Below, piece after piece: positions 55,939 to 64,000 of a stretch of DNA of 64,000 nt. Every line of letters begins with the position of its first letter. Positions within the stretch are counted from its first letter, which is position 1. This DNA is from Sepiola atlantica (taxonomy: Eukaryota > Mollusca > Cephalopoda > Sepiida > Sepiolidae). The position numbers and the translations under genes were made by a program. The notes beneath the pieces were generated by a model, which saw nothing but the letters and a program-made list of their open reading frames with translations, did no database searches and had not been told where the DNA came from. The stretch covers positions 19,443,274 through 19,507,273 of the forward strand of contig OY744537.1 of assembly GCA_963556195.1 (NCBI GenBank), given 5' to 3'.

Positions 55939-57332
55939 CTGTGAAAAAATAAAGAAAATACAAATTTTAGAAATACGCCATCTTATTGACAGATTTACGT
56001 AGTCTCATAGTAAAACAATTACTTAACAGAAATTTAACTTTAATTTAATAAAAAATAGATCAAGTAACATTATGTTAAGATAAACTAATTAATCTACAGT
56101 AATAAAAAGTGGAAACGTGTTTGTCGTAAAATGACACTTCTCATCAGATTTTCAAATTTGGCACGGATGTCCATATCCATCCAAGAATAATTCAGACAGA
56201 ATGTATATTCACATATCCTGGTGCCACCAATTCATAAAAGTAATATCAAATGTGGCATGTAGATAAAAATACATCTACAAAGAAATGAAAGCTGTTCGGT
56301 CGCTTTTGGATAAAATCAAAGTAAAAATTATTCTTTCCACAAGCATATATGCAACCTCTGGTTGAAAAAGATAAGATAAAATAAAAATAAAAAAACTAAT
56401 TACAATGATTAAATTAATATTTAATTACTACTTTATGAGGGAATTTTTTCAATTTGAGATTATAGAAGAATTGTTTTGAAGTTTAAACTGATAAAAAAAT
56501 AATGTTAAATATAGATATGGTGTATTATCATTACTAACAGAGTTACCTGGGAATTAAAGTGGTCCTTATATGTTAGAAAACGAAAGCAAAACATGTAGTC
56601 TATCCATTTATTTGAAATAGTTAAACGTGAAAAAAAATCAAACATATTTTTTTTACCCCATTATTCATAACACTCAAACACTCCATTTCTCTTAGAGCGG
56701 ATTTTATCACAATTTCCCAAAAATCAAGTGCACGGATTGAATAATAATTACCATCATTGCATTCTTCGTAAAAATCTTACACAAGAAAAATTGTTTAATC
56801 TTGTTACAGGGCTTTGTTATGAATAAAATAAAATAAGCTAAATATAAAAATAAAATATACTAAATATCGTCTTTATGTCTATGATATAAGTGTGTTGTAT
56901 GTTTTTTAATCCCCACCCCAATCACTAATTTGGTTCCTGATAACCTTAAATAAGTTTGAGGATCTATCTATTTATCATATATATATATAAAATTATGTTT
57001 TAATATTAGTCTATTTTACACTACATTTACAACAAAACTTTCCACATAATATCGATAATAAAATAAATAAATAAATAAACACTCATTCCATGTCATAAAC
57101 ACATTAAACATTTTGAATTCTAATGGCCATGGTTCGTTCGAAAAAAAAAAAAAAAGAACAAAAACATTCTTTTCACATTAAATATTTTTCAAATATTGTA
57201 CTTATATTTTATTTCTTCAAATCAAGCATCCCGAGGTAGTCTTGAAATAAAGACGAAATGTTGATGAATAGATAAATAATTTTGGTTTTTCCTTTTTCCA
57301 TTATGTTGAAATATTATTTCCATATTGTCATC

Positions 57333-57360
<28 letters not shown>
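55939..57360. other. MTG1 intron, no gene
   Basis: AT-rich. 57228-57300 has a degenerate gaggtagtcttgaaataaag acgaaatgttgatgaa module like that of the hammerhead-like repeat. Confidence 0.4.
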
Positions 57361-57364
<4 letters not shown>

Positions 57365-57368
<4 letters not shown>

Positions 57369-57480
57369 GATTTATCTGATAGTGTCAGATCAATAGTAGA
57401 ATTATTTGCTGATGACATGAAATTTCTTCTCGGGCTGTTATCACAAAACATAATACAAACATTTCGATAGTTTATGAAAA
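57365..57480 (+). pseudogene. LINE RT catalytic fragment
   Basis: Reads NDLSDSVRSIVELFADDMKF, the motif C (F/YADD) segment of a non-LTR reverse transcriptase, then stops. Confidence 0.65.
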
Positions 57481-57699
57481 TGTGAACATACATGAACATT
57501 TTAATTTAATGCAGAAAAATGTAGTTTTCAGTGACTGGCAATTTATTTTTTACATTATTAATATTATTAATGATCCATGTTTTTTCTTCTCAATGCTACA
57601 AAATAACTTGTTTGTATATTTGCTGTTCCTTGATTTCATATAATGAATTAATCAAACAAATCAAAACGTTCTATCAATAAATATTTGTATTATAGAAAT

Positions 57700-58030
57700 T
57701 CAGTCAACTGGTCTTGAGAACAGAGTTGTCTTAGCTCAGGCTTCAGATATGCCTGCCTCAATGAAATGTGATTTTTAATTTCTCAAAAACCTTGCATATA
57801 AACATGTCAGAGCAATTGGTCTATAGTTACAGGGTAAATGTATTGAATCTTTTTTTTGTGTACTGGAATTACAACTGCTGTTTTCCATATAGACAGAATA
57901 TTTTCATCATGTATATATTTATTGAAATAATTTTTTAAATGCATTGATAAAACACTCATTTATTTTTGTGTTAAATGAAGGAAAGGGTTGCTTCATAGAT
58001 ATCCTTCATTGCAGGATATAAATAAAAACG
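57700..58030 (-). pseudogene. LINE RT N-terminal fragment
   Basis: On the minus strand frames contain SSCNSSTQKKDSIHLPCNYR then PIALTC, i.e. the W..A.V.PV.KK.......NYRPI.LT block, with stops. Opposite in orientation to the piece at 57365. Confidence 0.6.
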
Positions 58031-59023
58031 GGTTACCATAGTTTGATTATAAGGACAAACTTCTACAATTTAAATCAATTTTATTCATACAATTTCATCA
58101 ACAGAGTTACGTAGGCAAAAATACAAAAAAATGTTGAGTCAGTAAACATTGGGTTTCTCATTTTGCCTAGCCTGGTTGTGGCTAAAGGCAAAAGAAGGAA
58201 ATATGACGTCTTTGGAAAAGGTTTGGGTGAAAGCGCCTCCCATGCACAAAAGTGTTCTGACCGGACAATGTATCAATTACTCCGTGAGTGAGAACAAAAA
58301 ATAGATCATAAATATATAATTACTACAGATATATTTTAGCGGATTCAATACTTTTATTAACATTTAACTCAGATAAAAAAATATTCTTTTATCACTAATT
58401 CACCCACACTGTTGCTATTTACATACTCTGTATTACCGTCTTCAGGTAGAGGACCAGATTCATCGAAAGTATGGATAGATTGAAAAAAATATTGCCAACA
58501 ACTTAGCCGTTTCAACTGTTGAATCTGTTAATTAACCTGCACCATTTTGTAATGCAATAACATTCTTTCAAATTTTAGTTTTTGAGTTTATATATTTAAA
58601 TAATCGTTCACAATTGTTTGTTTAACATTTCTAACAATCTCATTCTCTGTTTCAGAATTTTTGAGATGAAGATTGATAATTTGCATAATTCGGTGTTCCA
58701 ATATTTTCCATTCGGTCATGTATGGAATATTTTGGACTTTCAAAACCCAGGTGTTCCCGGTGAAGCCATTGCTGTTCTTTTATCAGGATGTTTGACAGAC
58801 GCATTGCGAGCATAAAACTCCTATTTATAGCTCCCATGTGTCATTCATACATATATTTTACTAGTCTGGTTTGGTGTGGTAGGCATAATTTTAGTCTCAT
58901 AAACAACAGATTTAATGCAGCCGACTCTGCAAGAACATATGGGTATGACTGAAGGTTTAAGCCTGGCAGCGATTTTAGCTTTCAGGTGGATTGAAGGAGT
59001 AGCTTGTTTTAATGAAGTTCTTA
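58031..59023. other. unassigned sequence
   Basis: A plus-strand frame at 58655-58815 (FPFGHVWNILDFQ...) is preceded by a splice-acceptor-like ctgtttcag. I do not recognise it. Confidence 0.3.
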
Positions 59024-59031
59024 GTCTAGAT

Positions 59032-59226
59032 CAGTGCTCTTCAAACTTTTTTTGTCGCGACCCCTTTTTGGAAAAAAATTTTTTTCGTGACCCACCAAAA
59101 TTTTTTATAAATAAAAAATAAGTTTGAATATTATTTAAAAAATTCCATAGTTATAATTTTGGCGACCCCCTTTCTATGGTTACGCGACTCCCCTGGGGGT
59201 CGCGACCCCCACTTTGAAGACCTCTG
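59032..59226. mobile_element. hAT-type MITE, 195 bp
   Basis: Inverted ends CAGTGCTCTTCAAACTTT and CAGAGGTCTTCAAAGTG, GTCGCGACCCC-rich flanks, and a perfect 8-bp target duplication GTCTAGAT (59024-59031, 59227-59234). Confidence 0.92.
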
Positions 59227-59234
59227 GTCTAGAT

Positions 59235-60010
59235 CATCGCACATATCCCAAATTTCAAGATCAACTGAAGCCATGGTTGAAGCAGCTGCCCAGAAGGCAA
59301 AATCAAAATACATTGATAAGGTATCCAGGCATAAGGCTGATTTAAAAAGAGTTATGAACCAGATCAGAATCAACATAACCAAAACTAAGCTAGATGTCCT
59401 GGAGAAGGCACAACAACCATCACCCAAAATGTCTGCCAATCACAGAGTGAACACAGTTTTTAGATTTCGGGTTGACATGATTGAACCTGTATCTGGCCAT
59501 AATGAAAAACCACCTTCAACTGTGTTGTGCTTGTTACTGGAAGAATCAACATTGGGTACAATTGTACTAAGGTATTGACACCTAGAGATATCATTGCACT
59601 GACTGGCGATGGATCATCTGGTCAATGAATTGATCTAGGATGGGGTATAGTGGATATTGTCGATGGTACTTGGGAAGATGCAGATGATGATAGTGAAGGA
59701 ATTGGTCAAGGGCATATGTAAAGATTCATCTCTAGTCAGCGATTTAAAACCAGAAGATGTTATATTTTATTGACGAGTAGGATTAAAGAGACCATTGACC
59801 CGAATGTTCAAGTTGGACTTCAGTGAAAATTATGGCAAGTCAAAATCACTATCACAAGAGGATAGAAAGTTTATCTATCATAGAGGAGAGGATAAAAAAG
59901 GGAGGATCATCATGGAATGCCTTTGCCATTCCAAGATGCTATGCCCTGTTTGTGAAATAACAGAATTGGCATTGTAATGTTTGCGACATATAAAAAGGTG
60001 CTTCTGCAAG
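59235..60010 (+). other. unrecognised decayed coding-like sequence
   Basis: After removing the MITE, open pieces such as EAAAQKAKSKYIDKVSRHKA and LDFSENYGKSKSLSQEDRKF occur in different frames. It looks like a decayed transposon or retrocopy, family unknown. Confidence 0.35.
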
Positions 60011-60159
60011 AATCAGTCATATCATAACTAGTGATGGGACGGTTTCAATATCTTTCCTGATTCCGATATAATTACCAATTCTGTTCTAAATTCCTAATTC
60101 TGATGCAATTATCGATTCCGATTCTTTTAAAATCTCTAAATATTTAGCTATAGAGTTGT

Positions 60160-61480
60160 TGGTTTTTGGTCCCCCAATTTATAAAATCGGGGGACCTATG
60201 TTTTGAGGCATTTCCATCCGTCCGTCCGTCCGGATTTTTCTCCGCAACCATCCATTGAATTTCTCTGAAATTTTGCATGAAGTTGTAACTTTGGTCAGGT
60301 TAGAAAGTGACTAGAGATGGGCAGTTTTACCGAAAAACCGCGGTTTTTCGGTTTCGTCTCCATACCGAATACGAATCGTTTTTTTTTTTTTTTAAACCGT
60401 AACCGTTCGGTATTGTGTTTTTACTACAGTAAGCCACCATATACAAGGAAACACGGTTGAAAAGATTTTCCGATTTGAATAAAATTGAATATTACCAAAA
60501 AATGTTATATTAGTAAGAGGACAGGTTGAACAAATATATGATAAAAACATTTAATTGACTTGTAGGAAGAAATCTTTGTTTACAGTTTGTTTATCATTAA
60601 CATTTTGAATTTTCAAATGAAAAAATGAGAAATACGACAGACAACATGACATCGTATTTTTAGCATAAACTATTTTTAAATGAAAAAGAAAAAATCAAAC
60701 GCGTTCCGTATGATGTCGAAAATCTATTTGATTCAACTCAAAATTGTAAAATAATTGTTTATGTTTGTTTCAGAGTTATCTAAAAAAATAAGTTATTAAA
60801 ATGAAATTTAAAAAAAATACTTGTTGTAAAAGTAAATAAACGAAAAGTAGCGAGCGAGTATAAACATTTAAAAAGAAAAAAGTAGTTGCCAATGCTAGCA
60901 TCACTTCATTCGACTTATATTTTAGCTTCTGATGGGTTAAAGAATTAGATAGAATGTATATTCAAACTCAGTTTTATTCTTCAGAAATCTTTCATGAATC
61001 TTTGGTCACTGTTTTAACGAGTTAACTGTTGAAAAGGTATCAGAACTTTGATTACAACAGTCAACACCTTAAAACTTATATGATTCATATCATGGAGAAT
61101 GATTCAGTCACAAAATTATCGAAACAGTGGCATAATTCAACTAAACGTTGAATAATAACTAATCATCACATAAGAGAATGAATAGCTTCCATAGTAAAAT
61201 ATTTTTTTTCAAAAAAAACCGAAAAACGGAACTGTAAACCGAGGTTTTAAGGGAAATAAAACGAAACCGATACCGAAACCAAAATTTCAAAACCGCCCAA
61301 CTCTAAAAGTGACATTCTTTGATTTTTGAAAAAAAATCTGGTTAGCCCCCCAGGGGTTCAAAAGGCCCCGAAATGGCAAAAAATGACATTTTTTGCTCCA
61401 TAACTTATCATCCATCCATTCAATTTCTCTGAAACTTGGCCAAAATGTGGAGGCAATTGTTCCTAATAGAAAATAAGTAT
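60160..61480. repeat. host repeat split by a hAT element
   Basis: 60160-60311 and 61306-61480 form one repeat (ggtcccccaatttataaaat hairpin, ccgtccgtccgtccgga, ttgaatttctctgaaa) interrupted at AAAGTGAC. Confidence 0.65.
60312..61305. mobile_element. hAT-type non-autonomous element, 994 bp
   Basis: Ends TAGAGATGGGCAGTTTTACC and, inverted, TAGAGTTGGGCGGTTTTGAA; perfect 8-bp target duplication AAAGTGAC (60304-60311, 61306-61313). AT-rich interior with no transposase frame. Confidence 0.92.
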
Positions 61481-61514
61481 CGCTGACCTTGGAAAAAATC
61501 TGGTTTGCGCCCCC

Positions 61515-61800
61515 AGGTCTTTATTCATTCCTTTCTTTCTCTCAAGTCCATTTTTATCACTTCCTCCCATGTTTTCCTTGGCCTTACTTGGTAACTGAAC
61601 CTGTTACCTCAACTGTTCTACATCTACTAACCCAAGAACTCTCATCCATTCTTTCAATGTGGTCATACCACCAAAGTTTACTGTTCTGCACACATCTCCC
61701 CATACTGTCTAAATTCAATCTTCTTCTGAAGTCATTAGATCTAAGCCTGTCTTTAAGACCCACATTACACATCCATCATATCTGTGTGTGTACCGCAGGA
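61515..61800 (-). pseudogene. LINE ORF2 C-terminal fragment
   Basis: Reads GLKDRLRSNDFRRRLNLDSM then KLWWYDHIERMDESSWVSRC and TVEVTGSVTK, the L.W..H..RM....W...C...EV.G..GRGRP region. Same LINE family as 1689-1930. Confidence 0.8.
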
Positions 61801-61970
61801 AACTTTGGCACACTTTAATATTTTGTAATTCACCAAATGGGTCTTGCTCAAGATCGCCTTGGTCTTGCTATTATTCATGAGATGTATTCCTCTCTAGCAG
61901 TACCTCCTCATTATTTCACCGCAGGAAGAATCAGAATCAATCCACGATCTTCAGTAATATCTCCACAACC

Positions 61971-62170
61971 GTTTGGCTAGGAGCAAAGTGTAGTATCTGT
62001 TCTGATACTACATTTCATCTTTTTTGTCTTCAATTAGTGACGGAGAGATCCTTCTCAAGAAGGCAATTTTTATTTTTATCTCAATCCTCTTTTTTGGGAA
62101 TTGGATTTTTCCCCACATTAAAAACGGACCTTGTGTCTAACTCTGTCCTCATGGGAAGGCAAGTAAATAG
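61971..62170 (+). mobile_element. U2 snRNA-headed SINE-like repeat, copy 6
   Basis: The best copy. The head gtttggctaggagcaaagtg then tagtatctgttct matches U2 snRNA at about 29 of 33 aligned positions with one extra A. The body contains attggatttttcccc and the tail cggaccttgtgtc...tcatgggaaggcaagtaaatag. Confidence 0.8.
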
Positions 62171-62174
62171 AACC

Positions 62175-63180
62175 TCCACAAAAGTGTGTGTTTGTGTGTG
62201 TGATCCCCTTTTTGTCAGCCATCACAAGTTGCTAAACAGTTGAACTCATTTTGATATCACGTAGAACAAAAAGAAAAGAAAAAGATAGAAAGAAAAGTAT
62301 TTGATGATGAGTTACATACACTCTCTTTTTTCTTTCTTTCCGTACCTATAACAACAGACAGCGAATCACGTGCTTAGTAACAACGGCACAATGCTTCCAA
62401 CAACCTCAGACTATTTTGTCACCGGATACTTTTTTCGTTTTTTTTTTTTTTTTTTTTTTTTTTTTTCAAAATGATAACCGGTTCAGTTACAGTTTAGTGG
62501 CTGACGTTTATTTTTTATTTTAAGGATAATTTTTTTTTCTTGCTTTGCAGATCAAAGATCATCTTCAATAATTGCCAACTTCATTGATAGTGCGTTTTAA
62601 AAACAAATGGTTATGCACTCTGCAGTTATTTTTTTTGTCTTAAAATAAATATTTTTCTCTGAAAACAAAGAAGTAGGGATTTTTTTTAAAGATTTTCAAA
62701 AATGTTCAACTTTTGAAGCGAAGATCATTTTTATAAAACTTTCACCTATTTTGGTGATTAATTGACAAAGTGATTCTCCGGGGTCTAGGCTTAGAGTTAG
62801 GGTCAAAGTTAGCTCGGGTAACTCATGTTACAACTAATAACTTTTACGATTACCCTGGGATTTACCTGACAGTGATAAGGACAAAAACATGTCCTTCATA
62901 TGCCTCAACACTAATCCTAAATTCGGTTTCACGTCATAATTCAGGTGGCGGTCGAGATCCTAAATTTATGTACAGATTGTAAGACAGTCAAAATGGTAAC
63001 CATTTATGAAACTTGTTTCCGAAAGATGAGAACATTTGAAAATCCTAAATAAAGAAAGAAACAACTTGTCAATAATATTTCTCTACACAATTCTGCATAG
63101 CATATTATTGTTATGTCAAGCACCGTTTTTGTTTTTAAAAAGAGAAATAAAATTTTAAAAATAAGCCATTTCCCTAAAAG
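62175..63180. other. no gene seen
   Basis: A T-rich run of about 30 bases near 62437-62466; otherwise unassigned. Confidence 0.4.
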
Positions 63181-63183
63181 ACA

Positions 63184-64000
63184 TTTTGGCTGAATCTGTA
63201 GCACAAGCTTTTATATTAGGCTGGATATCGTGTTACGGAGTCCCCACAACTATTACCACCGACCGTGGTGGACAGTTTGAATCCCACCTATTCCAGAAAC
63301 TTTCCAGGATCTTAGGGATTAAATGTATCCGTACAACCAGCTATCATCCAGCTTCTAACGGACTGATTCATCCAGCTTCTAACGGAATGATTGAATGCTT
63401 CCATCGTCAATTGAAAGCCATGTTGCATGCTTACCCTGACCAACAGCGATGGAGCGAGTACGTACCTATTGTCCTTCTTGACTGTCGCGTAGCAATCAAA
63501 GAGGACCTCGGATACTCTCCAGCTGAACTTGTTTATGGACTACCTCTATCGTTGCTGGGTCAGATGCTGATTCCGATAGATTTAACGGCAACAGATACAG
63601 CTCTGTATATAAACAGACTGTGAGCTTACTTTAATGAGCTTCCACCTATGCATCCTAAGCAACAGACCATTAAATCTTAGGTTCCGAAGGACATTTCGTT
63701 GTGGACTCATTTTTTTGTTAGAAAAGACTCCGTGAAAGCCCCTCTTACTCCCCCTTATACTGGTCCTTATCACGTGCCTTCACACACTGACAAACTTTTC
63801 ACCCTTGACATTGGTGGCAAAAAAGACACTGTATCCATTATCAGGGTGAAAAGAGCCTTTCTAAACACCTGAGCCCCATATCCCCCCTACTGTGCATCAA
63901 ACAGCTGTAACTACACCTGTACTGTTGGAAACCCCTAAAGACAATTATGTCCCCACCACACATAGTGGTCGGCGAGTACATTGGCCCAAAAAACTGTAAA
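63184..64000 (+). pseudogene. Ty3/Gypsy pol 3' end (integrase), decayed
   Basis: The open part (to 63623) reads WISCYGVPTTITTDRGGQFE, SHLFQKLSRILGIK, TTSYHPASNG, MIECFHRQLKAML: integrase catalytic core with TDRGGQFE (second Asp) and the ECFHR Glu. A 24-bp duplication inserts an extra HPASNGLI. After stops it continues LWTHFFVRKDSVKAPLTPPY, TGPYHV, FTLDIGGKKDTVSIIRVKRA, the SH3-like C-terminal part, up to a GRRVHWP-like end at the window edge. It is a different lineage from the intact Gypsy at 46.5 kb. Confidence 0.88.

Noticed and set aside
58652..58837. MTG1 first exon candidate (minus strand, ...HDRMENIG...)
   Set aside because: No WFPGHM motif, no presequence and no in-phase donor; the first exon is more likely outside the window.

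Overview
The window is AT-rich animal DNA, with no bacterial-style operons and hardly any long open frames outside transposons. It most likely comes from a mollusc, probably a coleoid cephalopod. The main clue is a LINE 3' tail (a TTTAACGTC...TTTACATGCTGGCATGT-type module followed by ATGATG repeats) at about 1.69, 44.7 and (coding part only) 61.5 kb, which resembles repeats I know from octopus and squid genomes. Other support is the dense TA microsatellites, Penelope, mariner, hAT and Gypsy elements, and one host gene with multi-kilobase introns. The species cannot be fixed from this sequence alone.

The only host gene I can support is MTG1, the mitochondrial ribosome-assembly GTPase, on the minus strand. 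Nine exons were reconstructed by hand: 55938-55874, 52500-52306, 44529-44473, 35651-35561, 29199-29138, 25186-25090, 19551-19470, 13631-13516 and 10375-10272. Splice phases agree at every junction and give 288 codons plus a stop. The first exon (mitochondrial presequence and start) is not visible and probably lies beyond base 64000. The last codons and the stop lie in the first unit of a 17-bp minisatellite. Everything else in 10.3-55.9 kb is intron, filled with mobile DNA.

Layout. 1-10 kb, downstream of MTG1: Tc1/IS630-type MITE, U2-like SINE, LINE 3' ends, a solo LTR (2551-3145), a Penelope-associated repeat with a hammerhead-like motif, mariner and Penelope endonuclease relics. 10-13.6 kb: Penelope RT fragment, IS630-type transposase relic, MITE. 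13.9-16.4 kb: non-coding element bounded by ~250-bp direct repeats that carry CRE sites. 17-30 kb: mostly degraded repeats, several U2-like SINEs and a LINE tail. 30.7-34.8 kb: LINE relic, then a DNA transposon with long inverted repeats, a 7-bp target duplication and an orphan 289-codon frame. 38-44 kb: mariner fragment, hairpins, a 2.7-kb fold-back element and a 1.4-kb palindrome. 45.4 kb: second solo LTR. 46.5-50.9 kb: an intact, very young Ty3/Gypsy element inside a 122-bp tandem array. 52.7-55.8 kb: TIR element, LINE tail and a broken Hsmar1-like mariner 41 bp from an MTG1 exon. 57-64 kb: LINE pieces, two hAT-type MITEs with perfect 8-bp target duplications, another U2-like SINE, and the 3' part of a decayed Gypsy pol at the right edge.

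Most notable: (1) a dispersed SINE-like family whose head matches the 5' region of U2 snRNA; (2) a 7-bp-TSD transposon whose empty site survives in a sister repeat 9 kb away; (3) hammerhead-ribozyme-like cores repeated in Penelope-rich sequence; (4) the intact Gypsy element with a non-canonical SQDD reverse-transcriptase motif.
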